64,000 nt of DNA, taken from positions 2,220,234 through 2,284,233 of the forward strand of contig NZ_SHKO01000001.1 in NCBI RefSeq assembly GCF_004217095.1. Reading direction: 5' to 3'. Shown here one piece after another: positions 9,121 to 19,292 of this stretch. The stretch's first letter is position 1. Each line of letters opens with the position of its first letter. Under the pieces are notes generated by a model. The model was not told the origin of the DNA. It saw only the letters and a program-made list of their open reading frames with translations, and made no database searches. Both the position numbers and the translations under genes were made by a program. The DNA is from Advenella incenata (GTDB lineage Bacteria > Pseudomonadota > Gammaproteobacteria > Burkholderiales > Burkholderiaceae_B).

Positions 9121-11724
9121 CTATTTCTGCGCGGTCAGGTTGTTGATTGCGGTGAGCAAGTCACGCTTGAACTGCATTTGGGTGCGGGGATTATCCAGCG
9201 CGCTGCCGCCAAGAATGAAAATATCCTCCACACGGTCGCCCAGCGTCATAACCTTGGCCATTTGCAGGTTAATCTGGTGCCGCTTAAAGGTGTTGGCAAG
9301 AGCATAAAGAATACCAGGGCTGTCCATCGCTGTAATTGACAATCGCCAGTACTGACTGTTTTCGTCGGGCAAAAGTTCAATCAGGGGTACCAAAGGAAAC
9401 GTGCGCGAGCGGCGAACATTGGCCCCCACCACATAGCGGTTGCTCGTTAAGGTCAAGGGTTCGTTCTGCGCAGGCAGTGGTTCGTTCAGCCGGTTGCGCA
9501 AGCCGTGCTCGATCAGCGGCACATTGGAGCGGATGTCCGCGTCAATGGCTGCGCTGTCCACCACGAAACTGTCCAGCGCGTAGCCCTGGCGCGTCGTGTG
9601 GATGCGGGCGTCCAGAATATCAATGCGCTGTTCGTAGAAGTAGGAGCAGATTTGCTCAAATAGATCAGGGCGATCGGGCGTGTACACCATCACCTGAATG
9701 CCTTCGTTATTTTCAGTAGGACGGGCGCGTACCTGGGCACCCACCTGCGGCAGCATGCGATATAAAAGGCGGGTATGCCACGCGATATCTCTGGCTTCGT
9801 GACGTAAAAAATAGGCGACATCCAGGGTATTCCAGAACCGGTCCCGATCCTGGTCGCTGATGCCCGAAAAACGTACAAGCGCAATCGCGTCGTTCTTGCG
9901 CTGCGTCAGTACCGATTGCCGGTCAAATACGTTGCTTCCCAAGGCGGTCAGCGTGTAATGATAAAGGTCTTCGAGCAGTTTTCCCTTCCATGCGTTCCAC
10001 ACTTTGGGGCTGGTGCCGCGAATATCGGCGACCGTGAGCAAATAAAGGGCGGTCAGGCGGCGTTCGGTACCAACGATATCTGCAAATTCCTGAATAACCG
10101 AGGGCTCAGACAGATCTCGTTTCTGGGCGAACGAGGACATGGTCAGGTGATGCTCTACCAGAAACTCGACCAGCGCCCGATCTTGCGGCTCCAGATTATG
10201 GTCGCGAGCGAACTTGCGCACTTCCAGTGCGCCCAATGTCGAGTGATTGCCGCCACGTCCTTTGGCAATATCATGGAACAGGGCAGCCACGTACAGCAGC
10301 CAGTGCTGGTCCATGTCGGCAATCAACCGGCTGGCCAGCGGATATTCCTGGGCATGTTCAGGCATGGTGAAGCGACGGATATTGCGGATCACCATGAGCG
10401 TGTGCTGGTCAACGGTATAGACGTGAAACAGGTCATGCTGCATTTGTCCCACGATTTTCCGAAACACCGGAATGTACTGGGGCAATATGCTGAGCATGGT
10501 CATTCGTCTGAAGCTGTGCACTATGCCGGTGGGCTGCTGCAATATCTGCAGAAACAACCATTTGTTTACGGGATTGCGGCGAAACTGTGCGTCAATCCGG
10601 TGGCGTGAGCTCCAGATCTGTCGTTGCAGCTTGGCCGACATGTCATTGACTTCAGGGTGTTGCTGCAATACCAGAAACGCTTTCAGAAGCAGTTGTGGTT
10701 TGCGTTCAAATGCATCGTCTGCGACAAGATCAAGCTGTTGGCCGACACGGCAGAAATCTTCATCGATCATGACGCTGCAATCTTTGACCGGGAAAAAATA
10801 CTCCCGGAAGCTTTGCATCATGATGTGGTTCATCAGATAGACGATTCTGGCAGCCCAGTAGTAGCGCTGCATGAGAATTTCGCCCGGGCGCCGGGTGTCA
10901 GTGGCCTTGATGCGGTACACCTCGGCCAGCAGCGGCTGGTTGTGGAACATCAAGCGATCATCACGTTTGCCCGCAAGCACATGCAGGTCTATGCGCAAGC
11001 GCTTGAAAGCCTGCTCGGCCTTGGCGCATTTGGCCGCTTCGTCGCGCGTCATCATGCCATGTGCGACCAGATCGCGCCAACTGCCGGACAGTCCGGCGGC
11101 AAGACTGATCCACCGGATCATTTGCAGATCGCGCAGCGCCCCCGGGGATTCCTTGCAATTGGGTTCAAGCGAATAGGGGGTGTCACTGTAACGTGCATAT
11201 CGCTGCTGCAACTCGAGCTGCTTGGCCAGAAAGAAATCCTGGGGATTCAATTGTTCGCGAAAGCGGGTCTCCAGCGTGGATACAAGCTTGCGATTGCCCA
11301 GAATGAAACGCAACTCAAGCAAGCCGGTTTCAATCGTGATGTCGGCGGCGCTCTCGCTCAGGCATTCGTCGATGGTCCGCACGCTATGGCCGATATCCAG
11401 GCCCAGGTCCCATAAGGACGATACGAATTGCTCCAGAAGTACTTTGTCGCCATCCTCGGGCGCTCGCTGCAAAAGAATAAGCAGGTCAATATCCGAATAG
11501 GGAAACAGTTCGCCGCGGCCATATCCGCCGATTGCGCACAGGCTGGCACCGGCCGGCAAGGGAAAACTGGCCGCCATCTCCTTCATGGCCTGGTCTGTGT
11601 GTTTTCTGAGCGCCACGAGCAATGAATCCGGACGCGAGCGGTGCTGGCGGTAATTGTCCAGGGCCTGTGTTTTCAGCGCCTGCAAACGGTTGCGGATCGC
11701 AATAGCCGGGCTCACGGTGTTCAT
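9121..11724 (-). CDS. glnD: PII uridylyltransferase / uridylyl-removing enzyme
   Basis: Nitrogen sensor that uridylylates PII proteins when glutamine is low and removes UMP when it is high. 867 residues from ATG 11724, chosen because AAGGA sits 7 nt upstream; a TTG 19 codons earlier has no such site. Domains in order: nucleotidyltransferase (GGYGRGELFPYSDIDLLIL, near 80), its helical GlnE-like region, an HD hydrolase domain (ALFHDIAKGRGGNHS, near 485), and two C-terminal ACT domains that bind glutamine (VMVYTPDRPDLFEQI and LSITAMDSPGILYAL). It lies 37 bp after map on the same strand. Confidence 0.96.
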   Translation of the reverse strand: MNTVSPAIAIRNRLQALKTQALDNYRQHRSRPDSLLVALRKHTDQAMKEMAASFPLPAGASLCAIGGYGRGELFPYSDIDLLILLQRAPEDGDKVLLEQFVSSLWDLGLDIGHSVRTIDECLSESAADITIETGLLELRFILGNRKLVSTLETRFREQLNPQDFFLAKQLELQQRYARYSDTPYSLEPNCKESPGALRDLQMIRWISLAAGLSGSWRDLVAHGMMTRDEAAKCAKAEQAFKRLRIDLHVLAGKRDDRLMFHNQPLLAEVYRIKATDTRRPGEILMQRYYWAARIVYLMNHIMMQSFREYFFPVKDCSVMIDEDFCRVGQQLDLVADDAFERKPQLLLKAFLVLQQHPEVNDMSAKLQRQIWSSRHRIDAQFRRNPVNKWLFLQILQQPTGIVHSFRRMTMLSILPQYIPVFRKIVGQMQHDLFHVYTVDQHTLMVIRNIRRFTMPEHAQEYPLASRLIADMDQHWLLYVAALFHDIAKGRGGNHSTLGALEVRKFARDHNLEPQDRALVEFLVEHHLTMSSFAQKRDLSEPSVIQEFADIVGTERRLTALYLLTVADIRGTSPKVWNAWKGKLLEDLYHYTLTALGSNVFDRQSVLTQRKNDAIALVRFSGISDQDRDRFWNTLDVAYFLRHEARDIAWHTRLLYRMLPQVGAQVRARPTENNEGIQVMVYTPDRPDLFEQICSYFYEQRIDILDARIHTTRQGYALDSFVVDSAAIDADIRSNVPLIEHGLRNRLNEPLPAQNEPLTLTSNRYVVGANVRRSRTFPLVPLIELLPDENSQYWRLSITAMDSPGILYALANTFKRHQINLQMAKVMTLGDRVEDIFILGGSALDNPRTQMQFKRDLLTAINNLTAQK

Positions 11725-11761
11725 GAATGTCCTTCGGGCCTCATGGGGTGCAAACTGGCGG

Positions 11762-12565
11762 TCAGGGCAGGTTCGCGACAAATGCGGGCGGGGCGGGCAT
11801 GCCCGGCGAGCGCGTCAATACATCGTAGCCATTCTCGGTTACGATCAGCGTATGCTCCCATTGTGCAGACAGGCTGTGGTCGCGGGTGACTACTGTCCAT
11901 TGGTCCGCCAATACCCGTGTTTCGCGGCGACCGGCGTTGATCATGGGCTCAATGGTAAATACCATGCCCTGTTTCAGGGTGAGGCCCTCGCCAGGCTTGC
12001 CATAATGAAGCACTTGCGGATCTTCATGAAAGCGCTGACCGATACCATGTCCGCAATATTCCCGAACGACAGAAAAGCCGTTGCTTTCGGCGTGTTTTTG
12101 AATCGCGTGGCCGATATCGCCAAGCGTTGCGCCGGGACGCACTTGTTCTATTCCGAGCCACATGCATTCATAGGTAATGTCGGTCAGGCGCCGGGCCAGA
12201 ATGGACGGTGCGCCCACGTAGAACATGCGGCTGGTGTCGCCAAACCAGCCATCTTTGATGATGGTGACGTCAATATTGAGCACATCGCCCGATTTGAGCT
12301 TTTTGTCACCTGGAATGCCATGACAGATGACATGGTTGACCGAAGTGCACACCGCACCGGTAAAGGGCGGGTAGCCAGGGGGCTGATAGCCGATGGTGGC
12401 CGATTCGACGCCCAGTTCTGTCATGAAATCGTGACAGATTTTGTTAATTTGGCCGGTAGTCATGCCCGGTTTGATGTGCCCGGCGACATGATCAAGGACC
12501 CGGGCGGCGTCTTCGCAGGCTGCCCGCATGGCGTCGATGTCTTGCTGATTTGTGAGTGTGGCCAT
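11762..12565 (-). CDS. map: Methionine aminopeptidase, type I
   Basis: Removes initiator methionine from nascent proteins. 267 residues from ATG 12565; the frame extends another 50 codons upstream, but type I enzymes are about 264 residues and conserved sequence begins after this Met. The pita-bread fold metal ligands are all present: two Asp in NIDVTIIKDGWFGDTSR, His in GHGIGQRFHEDP, Glu in FTIEPMI, and Glu in WEHTLIVTENG. The catalytic His lies in SVNHVICHGIP. It is divergent from rpsB, an arrangement conserved in many proteobacteria, and leads into glnD. Confidence 0.96.
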   Translation of the reverse strand: MATLTNQQDIDAMRAACEDAARVLDHVAGHIKPGMTTGQINKICHDFMTELGVESATIGYQPPGYPPFTGAVCTSVNHVICHGIPGDKKLKSGDVLNIDVTIIKDGWFGDTSRMFYVGAPSILARRLTDITYECMWLGIEQVRPGATLGDIGHAIQKHAESNGFSVVREYCGHGIGQRFHEDPQVLHYGKPGEGLTLKQGMVFTIEPMINAGRRETRVLADQWTVVTRDHSLSAQWEHTLIVTENGYDVLTRSPGMPAPPAFVANLP

Positions 12566-13053
12566 AACTGCTTGAGTAAATGAGTGAAATAATAGTAGAA
12601 TTATAGGCTTTCCCGGATTTGTTTGGCGAATCTTTGGTAGATGTGACTGGTTAAGGCTGGTTAAAAGCAGCCGGTAATCAGGTTGCCCGGGGTTGTAGTA
12701 TAGTTTACAGGGCAATGGCCCTGGCTTGCAAAACCGTGCGAAAACCGTGCATTACGCCCCGTCATGTCGAGCTTATAGCCACGCGATACCGCTGAATATC
12801 GCCTAATCCAAGGTCATTAAGCAAGGTCATTTAGGCCAATCGTTGATACCAAGAAGGCAGGTATTGAGGGGCACCACGTCAAGGCGTGCCTGCTTATGGC
12901 AGGTAGGGCGGGGTGGCGGGAAAAATGCCGAAAAATGTCAGTAAAGCTTGTTTTTTATTTAATAGCGCGCCGTTTTTCCTAGGGTGTTGATTATATACAA
13001 CAAAAATCAATATCAAGACGGTGCAGGAACCTAACCCTTTGGAGTTACAAATA
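12566..13053. other. 488-bp divergent intergenic region map / rpsB
   Basis: No gene is visible. The region must hold promoters for both map and the rpsB-tsf transcript. It contains two pairs of short tandem direct repeats: AAAACCGTGC at 12730-12739 and 12741-12750; CAAGGTCATTAAG at 12809-12821 followed directly by CAAGGTCATTTAG at 12822-12834. It also holds a competing-hairpin arrangement (separate entry). A T-rich stretch at about 12948-12962 precedes a GC-rich run. No promoter hexamer pair with good spacing was found. Confidence 0.6.
12856..12905 (+). promoter_or_regulatory. Competing hairpins in the probable rpsB leader
   Basis: GGCAGGTA occurs at 12856-12863 and again at 12898-12905. The single complementary segment TGCCTGC (12887-12893) lies between them. 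TGCCTGC can pair (7 bp, one G-U) with either copy but not both, giving a 4-nt-loop hairpin or a longer-loop alternative. Mutually exclusive stems are the hallmark of leader switches. In E. coli the rpsB leader mediates autoregulation by S2; homology to that leader is not shown here. Confidence 0.3.
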
Positions 13054-13803
13054 ATGTCATTAATGCGTGAAATGCTTGAAGCTGGTGTGCACTTTGGCCA
13101 CCAAACCCGTTACTGGAATCCTAAAATGTCTCAGTACATTTTCGGTCACCGTAACAAAATCCATATTATCAATCTGGAAAAAACCGTTGCTCACTTTCTG
13201 GAAGCCCAGAAATTTGCACGCCAAATTGCCTCACGTGGCGGCAACATCCTGCTCGTGGGAACAAAACGCGCTGCCCGTGAAATTATTGCCGAAGAAGCGG
13301 CACGTTGCGGTATGCCTTTTGTAGACAGCCGCTGGCTGGGTGGCATGATGACCAACTTCAAAACGGTCAAAACGTCCATCAAACGTCTCAAGGACATGGA
13401 AGCGGCCGTTGCCGACGGCAGCAAAGAGCGCATGAGCAAGAAAGAAGGCCTCATGTTTGATCGCGAAATGGACAAGCTGAACAAATCCATTGGCGGCATC
13501 AAGGATATGAACACCTTGCCTGACGCGTTGTTCATTATCGACGTCGGCTATCACAAAATCGCCATCCAGGAAGCCCGTACACTGGGTATCCCCGTTATCG
13601 CAGTTGTCGATACCAATCACTCTCCTGACGGCGTTGAGTACGTTATCCCAGGTAACGATGACTCTGCCAAGGCGATCGCGCTGTACGCAAAAGGCATTGC
13701 AGACGCAGTTCTGGAAGGCCGCGAGCAGAACCTGAATGGCGTGGTTGAAACCATCGTCGAAGGTGAAGAAGAGTTCGTCGAAGAAGTGCCGGAAAACAAC
13801 TAA
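13054..13803 (+). CDS. rpsB: 30S ribosomal protein S2
   Basis: Structural protein of the small subunit that is added late and helps recruit S1. 249 residues from ATG 13054, with GGAG 9 nt upstream. The N terminus [20 protein letters not shown] and the segments [21 protein letters not shown] and [19 protein letters not shown] are S2 signatures. The C terminus is acidic ([15 protein letters not shown]). Translation from an upstream in-frame codon at 13021 would add unconserved residues. It leads the rpsB-tsf transcript. Confidence 0.98.
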   Translation: MSLMREMLEAGVHFGHQTRYWNPKMSQYIFGHRNKIHIINLEKTVAHFLEAQKFARQIASRGGNILLVGTKRAAREIIAEEAARCGMPFVDSRWLGGMMTNFKTVKTSIKRLKDMEAAVADGSKERMSKKEGLMFDREMDKLNKSIGGIKDMNTLPDALFIIDVGYHKIAIQEARTLGIPVIAVVDTNHSPDGVEYVIPGNDDSAKAIALYAKGIADAVLEGREQNLNGVVETIVEGEEEFVEEVPENN

Positions 13804-13818
13804 GCGTTACTGCAGCAC

Positions 13819-13845
13819 AATGCGCCCGTCGCTCTCGGGCGCATT
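13819..13845 (+). terminator. rpsB-tsf intergenic hairpin (attenuator candidate)
   Basis: Perfect 10-bp stem AATGCGCCCG / CGGGCGCATT with a 7-nt loop, 15 bp after the rpsB stop. No U-tract follows. In E. coli a partial terminator between rpsB and tsf lowers tsf transcription; this hairpin is a candidate for the same role or for protecting the rpsB 3' end. Confidence 0.5.
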
Positions 13846-13996
13846 CGTCAAATCCGTCAATACTTGCAGCGCGGTTTGCCGTTATCATGTCATCCGCGCC
13901 TGTTATTGTCACTATTTCGAGTGGCACGGGCCTGTTCCGGGTCGCTTCTCTTTCCTGCCATAGCAGGATCGTTTAATAAATTTAACTGGAGTTATC

Positions 13997-14872
13997 ATGG
14001 CTGTGATTACCGCCTCAATGGTCAAAGAGTTACGGGAAAAAACCGACGCCCCCATGATGGAATGCAAAAAAGCCCTCTCCGAAGCAGAGGGCGATATGGT
14101 GCGTGCAGAAGAAATTCTGCGTATCAAACTGGGTAGCAAAGCCAGCAAAGCCGCTACGCGTGTGACTGCTGAAGGCCTGATTGGCTTGTATATTGCTCCC
14201 GAAGCAAAAACCGGCGCCGTTGTCGAAGTCAATTGCGAAACAGACTTTGTTGCCAAAAACGAAGATTTCATTAATTTTGTCAACAGTGTTGCCCAGCTGA
14301 TCGCTGAAAAGAACCCTGCTGATGTTGCGGCCCTGGCCGACTTGCCGATGGGCGAGGGCACGGTTGAAACGACGCGCGCTGCGCTGGTCGGCAAGGTTGG
14401 TGAAAATATGGCCATTCGCCGTTTCACCCGTTTTGAAACCGAAGACCAACTGGCCAGTTATGTTCATGGCGGCCGCATTGGTGTTCTGGTTGACTACAAG
14501 GGTGATGCCGAAGTGGGTAAAGACCTGGCCATGCACGTTGCTGCTACCAAGCCTAAAGCACTGGATGCTTCTGGTGTTGCTCAGGCTGATATCGATGCCG
14601 AGCGCTCTGTTGCCGAACAGAAAGCGGCCGAGTCAGGCAAACCTGCCGAGATCGTTGCCAAAATGGTCGAAGGTTCTGTTGCCAAATTCCTCAAGGAAGT
14701 GACATTGATGAGCCAGCCTTTCGTCAAGAACGATAAGCAAAGCGTTGAGCAAATGCTTAAAGAGAAAAAAAGCGGCATCAATCGCTTCTCTCTGTTTGTT
14801 GTTGGTGAAGGCATTGAGAAGAAAACGACCGACTTTGCTGCAGAAGTGGCTGCCGCAGCAGCCGGTAACTAA
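13997..14872 (+). CDS. tsf: Elongation factor Ts
   Basis: Guanine-nucleotide exchange factor for EF-Tu. 291 residues. The N-terminal UBA-like domain carries [20 protein letters not shown]. The EF-Tu contact motif appears as [12 protein letters not shown] near residue 81, and the core ends with [18 protein letters not shown] precedes the ATG at 13997. The gene sits 193 bp after rpsB and is closed by a strong terminator, separating it from pyrH. Confidence 0.98.
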   Translation: MAVITASMVKELREKTDAPMMECKKALSEAEGDMVRAEEILRIKLGSKASKAATRVTAEGLIGLYIAPEAKTGAVVEVNCETDFVAKNEDFINFVNSVAQLIAEKNPADVAALADLPMGEGTVETTRAALVGKVGENMAIRRFTRFETEDQLASYVHGGRIGVLVDYKGDAEVGKDLAMHVAATKPKALDASGVAQADIDAERSVAEQKAAESGKPAEIVAKMVEGSVAKFLKEVTLMSQPFVKNDKQSVEQMLKEKKSGINRFSLFVVGEGIEKKTTDFAAEVAAAAAGN

Positions 14873-14956
14873 CTGCTCGCTATTGCGGTCGTGTTTTGCA
14901 GTAGCTTATGCAAATATGACCGGCAATAAAGCAGTCGCCAAATACAGGCCACCTGA

Positions 14957-15787
<831 letters not shown>

Positions 15788-15796
15788 AGGAAAGAA

Positions 15797-16357
15797 ATGA
15801 GTATCTCCGAATTGCAAAAGTCGGCCGAGAGCCGCATGAATAAATCACTGGACACCCTGAAAACAAACCTGTCCAAAATCCGTACGGGCCGTGCGCACGC
15901 AGGCATTCTGGATCAGGTCAATGTGGACTATTACGGCTCTGCGGTGCCGGTCAGCCAAGTGGCCGCAGTCAATGTTGTTGATGCGCGTACCTTGAGTGTC
16001 CAGCCTTGGGAAAAACAGATGTCCGGCCCGATTGAAAAGGCGATTCGCGAGTCCGATCTGGGTCTGAATCCGGTATCTATGGGTGAGACGATCCGCGTAC
16101 CCATGCCGGCCCTGACCGAAGAGCGCCGCCGTGATCTGGCCAAAGTGGTCAAGAGCGAAGGCGAAGATGCCAAGATTGCGGTGCGCAATCTGCGCCGTGA
16201 CGCGAATGAAAGTTTCAAGAAATTGCTCAAGGACAAGGAAATTTCTGAAGATGACGACCGTCGCGCCCAGGATGTCATCCAGAAAATGACGGACCGCTTT
16301 GTTGCTGAAATCGACAAGGTCGTTACACAGAAAGAAGCCGAAATCATGACGGTTTGA
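15797..16357 (+). CDS. frr: Ribosome recycling factor
   Basis: Works with EF-G to split post-termination ribosomes. 186 residues, the standard length. Features are the N-terminal helix ([22 protein letters not shown]), the conserved [16 protein letters not shown] strand region, and C-terminal helices with [30 protein letters not shown] lies directly upstream of ATG 15797. The 9-bp gap to pyrH indicates co-transcription. Confidence 0.98.
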   Translation: MSISELQKSAESRMNKSLDTLKTNLSKIRTGRAHAGILDQVNVDYYGSAVPVSQVAAVNVVDARTLSVQPWEKQMSGPIEKAIRESDLGLNPVSMGETIRVPMPALTEERRRDLAKVVKSEGEDAKIAVRNLRRDANESFKKLLKDKEISEDDDRRAQDVIQKMTDRFVAEIDKVVTQKEAEIMTV

Positions 16358-16408
16358 TCGTGCCGGCACCTTTCCGACGGCATTGTTTTTAACTGAATAG
16401 ATCAACTC

Positions 16409-17176
16409 ATGAATCCAAGTTCCACACTCTGCGTTCCAGAGACTGGCAACATTCCCAGGCATATTGCAATTATCATGGACGGAAACGGGCGCTGGGCGAC
16501 GCGCCGGTTCATGCCGCGGACAGCGGGCCATGCCAAGGGCGTGCAGGCGGTGCGACGGGTTGTGGAATATTGCGGCGCCAATGGCATTGACTACCTGACT
16601 TTGTTTGCCTTCAGTTCCGAAAACTGGCGCAGGCCGCAAGAAGAGGTGTCGCTGCTGATGAAGCTTTTTGTGCAGGCGCTGGAAAAGGAAGTCTCCCGCT
16701 TAAACAGCAATAATGTCCGACTGCGGGTGGTAGGCGATCTGTCGCCGTTCGAACCATATTTGCAGAAACTGATCCGGGATGCTGAAGCTACGACGAGTGG
16801 TAACAGCGGCCTGACGCTGACTATCGCCGCCAACTACGGCGGGCGCTGGGATATCCTGCAGGCATTTCGCAAAATGTTGCAAGCGCACCCGGAATTGGCT
16901 CAGGATTCGACGCAGGTATCCGAGCAGATGCTCGGCGAGTATCTTTGCATGAACTGGGCTCCCGAGCCCGATTTGTTCATTCGCACTGGCGGCGAGAGCC
17001 GCATTTCAAATTTTCTTGTCTGGCAACTGGCCTATACCGAATTATATTTTACCGACTGTTACTGGCCTGATTTTGGCGCCAAGGACATGGATCGGGCCAT
17101 CGAGTGGTATCGTGGGCGTGAACGCCGATTCGGCCGAACCAGCGCGCAAATTTCGGATGATTCCCCGTCCGCCTGA
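16409..17176 (+). CDS. uppS: Undecaprenyl diphosphate synthase (cis-prenyltransferase)
   Basis: Adds eight isopentenyl units to farnesyl diphosphate to make the C55 lipid carrier for peptidoglycan and O-antigen. 255 residues. The catalytic Asp is in [12 protein letters not shown] (near residue 25). Downstream are [11 protein letters not shown] and the signature pair [20 protein letters not shown] and [15 protein letters not shown]. The metal-binding Glu is in the latter region. Next is cdsA after 10 bp. Confidence 0.97.
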   Translation: MNPSSTLCVPETGNIPRHIAIIMDGNGRWATRRFMPRTAGHAKGVQAVRRVVEYCGANGIDYLTLFAFSSENWRRPQEEVSLLMKLFVQALEKEVSRLNSNNVRLRVVGDLSPFEPYLQKLIRDAEATTSGNSGLTLTIAANYGGRWDILQAFRKMLQAHPELAQDSTQVSEQMLGEYLCMNWAPEPDLFIRTGGESRISNFLVWQLAYTELYFTDCYWPDFGAKDMDRAIEWYRGRERRFGRTSAQISDDSPSA

Positions 17177-17186
17177 AGGAGAGCGC

Positions 17187-18074
17187 ATGTTATTGCAGCG
17201 CATCATTACCGCGGTCGTTCTGTTGATCGTTCTGCTGCTGGTCAGTGTTTTTTTTGCGCCAGTCTACTTTCGCATCTTTGTCGCCATAGCGAGTGCCATT
17301 GCATTGTGGGAATGGCTGCGCCTGACTGCCTCGGCAAATGCTGCGCGAATTATCGCCATTATTTATCTGATTGTGGCGGGGTGGACTGCGGTCGCCGCTT
17401 TTGATAATGCCGTTGTGACCACCGCGGGCGCCGCGTTCGCCAATATGCCGTGGGCCGACTGGATCAGGCCTATTGCCGCTGTCGTTGCCACGCTGGGGGT
17501 GTTGTTCTGGACAGTGGCTGTGCCGCTTATCCTGAATCGCGCCGATACGCAGCGTGCGCCGGTTAGCGTGCTCAGCAGTCTGGCTGGTATTGTTGTCGTT
17601 GGCGGCAGTGCGCTTGCCCTGGCGATGCTACATCAGCAACATGGGGTCTGGTTCATTTTTTCGTTCCTGGGCGTGATCTGGTGCGCAGATACCTTTGCCT
17701 ATTTTGGCGGCAAACATTTTGGCGGTGCCAGGCTGGCGCCGGCCATCAGCCCGGGTAAAACCCGTTCGGGCGCGATCTGCGGCCTGATTGCAGCGGTTAT
17801 CTGGATGCTCGCGACAGTGTATGTCGATGGCAGCTTTGCCAGCTATGTGCACCAGTATTTTCCCATGCCTCTTGTGCTGTTGGTTGGGGCTGTGCTGGCA
17901 ACGTATTCCATGATCGGCGATTTGTATGAATCGCTGATCAAGCGCCGCGCAGGCATTAAGGATTCAAGCAATCTTTTGCCAGGACATGGCGGAGTCTGGG
18001 ACCGGTTCGATTCAATTCTCTCGGTCACCCCGCTGGTCCTTGCTTTATGGATGTTGATCCGGCATTTTCATTAA
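17187..18074 (+). CDS. cdsA: Phosphatidate cytidylyltransferase
   Basis: Makes CDP-diacylglycerol from CTP and phosphatidic acid at the inner membrane. 295 residues from ATG 17187, which has AAGGAGAG immediately upstream; the frame continues into uppS but without this site. About eight membrane segments. The C-terminal CDP-diglyceride synthase signature is present: [20 protein letters not shown] followed by [15 protein letters not shown], with the metal-binding Asp residues. Confidence 0.95.
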   Translation: MLLQRIITAVVLLIVLLLVSVFFAPVYFRIFVAIASAIALWEWLRLTASANAARIIAIIYLIVAGWTAVAAFDNAVVTTAGAAFANMPWADWIRPIAAVVATLGVLFWTVAVPLILNRADTQRAPVSVLSSLAGIVVVGGSALALAMLHQQHGVWFIFSFLGVIWCADTFAYFGGKHFGGARLAPAISPGKTRSGAICGLIAAVIWMLATVYVDGSFASYVHQYFPMPLVLLVGAVLATYSMIGDLYESLIKRRAGIKDSSNLLPGHGGVWDRFDSILSVTPLVLALWMLIRHFH

Positions 18075-18114
18075 CGGCGCTTGCGCCCAAACACTTTTCC
18101 GGAAAAGAAAGTCC

Positions 18115-19287
18115 ATGCAGAATATTACGATTTTCGGAGCAACCGGATCGATTGGCGACAGTACTCTTGATATTGTGCGCCGGCATCCAGACCGATTCAG
18201 TGTGTATGCGCTCAGTGCCCAGCGACGCATGCAAAAACTGGCGCAGCTTGCGTTGGAGTTTTCGGCCAAAGTGGTCATTGTTCCCGATGTTGATGCTGTT
18301 GATGCGTTCCGCGAGCACTGGCCTGCCCAGCATGAGCTGCCAGAGATCAGGATGGGCGAACGCGGATTGTGCGAGACGGCCAGGGATTCCGAGACAGATT
18401 GCGTGGTGGCGGCGATTGTCGGCATTGCTGGCCTGGCATCGGCGTTCGAAGCCGCACAGGCGGGCAAGCGTATTTTGCTGGCCAACAAAGAAGCGCTGGT
18501 TGCTGCCGGCTCGTTATTTATGCACACAGTGCAAACCCATAACGCGCAATTGCTGCCCGTCGATAGCGAACACAATGCCATTTTTCAGTGCCTGCAAAAT
18601 GGCAGGGAAAAGCAGCAAATACAGCGATTGATCCTCACTGCCTCTGGCGGCCCGTTTCGTGATACAGCCATCAGTGAGCTGGAACATGTAACGCCTGAAC
18701 AGGCTTGCCGCCATCCGAACTGGAGCATGGGGCAGAAGATTTCCGTGGATTCGGCAACGATGCTCAATAAAGGCCTGGAAGTGATCGAGGCGCACTTTCT
18801 ATTCGGTCTGGCGCCAGACAAGATCGACGTGGTCATTCATCCCGAGAGTACGGTGCACTCCATGGTCGAGTTCATCGACGGCTCGTTGCTGGCCCAACTG
18901 GGCAATACGGATATGCGCATTCCGATTTCCTATGTCATGGGGTATCCTGAACGCATCGAAAGCAACACGCCAGCCTTCGATCTGCGCAAGTTGCAGCAAT
19001 TGAATTTTTCACTCCCCGATTTTGCGCGCTTCCCCTGTCTGAAACTGGCCTTCGATGCTTTGCACGCAGGCCAGGCCGAATGTATTGCCCTGAACGCTGC
19101 AAACGAGATCGCCGTGGCCCATTTCCTGCAGGGCGGTTTGCGCTTCACCCAAATTGCCCAAGTGATCGACCGGGCGCTGGACTGGCAAAGCGGCCAGACC
19201 AGCCCCATCGGCCACATTGATGATGTTTTCCAGCTCGACCTCCTGGTACGCGAACGCGCCAGGACGTTTTTACCTGCTTCGGCCTGA
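18115..19287 (+). CDS. dxr: 1-deoxy-D-xylulose 5-phosphate reductoisomerase
   Basis: Second step of the MEP isoprenoid pathway; converts DXP to MEP using NADPH. 390 residues. The N-terminal NADPH fold begins [18 protein letters not shown]. The catalytic/metal region is [11 protein letters not shown], followed by the flexible loop and the substrate-site motifs SGGPFRD and [21 protein letters not shown]. Its place between cdsA and rseP matches other Betaproteobacteria and supplies isoprenoid precursors for UppS. Confidence 0.97.
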   Translation: MQNITIFGATGSIGDSTLDIVRRHPDRFSVYALSAQRRMQKLAQLALEFSAKVVIVPDVDAVDAFREHWPAQHELPEIRMGERGLCETARDSETDCVVAAIVGIAGLASAFEAAQAGKRILLANKEALVAAGSLFMHTVQTHNAQLLPVDSEHNAIFQCLQNGREKQQIQRLILTASGGPFRDTAISELEHVTPEQACRHPNWSMGQKISVDSATMLNKGLEVIEAHFLFGLAPDKIDVVIHPESTVHSMVEFIDGSLLAQLGNTDMRIPISYVMGYPERIESNTPAFDLRKLQQLNFSLPDFARFPCLKLAFDALHAGQAECIALNAANEIAVAHFLQGGLRFTQIAQVIDRALDWQSGQTSPIGHIDDVFQLDLLVRERARTFLPASA

Positions 19288-19292
19288 CTATT

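Noticed and set aside
11654-12583. Open frame of 309 codons opposite map
   Set aside because: Antisense of a well-conserved gene with no recognisable protein features.
12566-12715. 50-codon N-terminal extension of map
   Set aside because: Type I methionine aminopeptidases start about 10 residues before the conserved core; the extension has no conserved content and occupies the promoter region.
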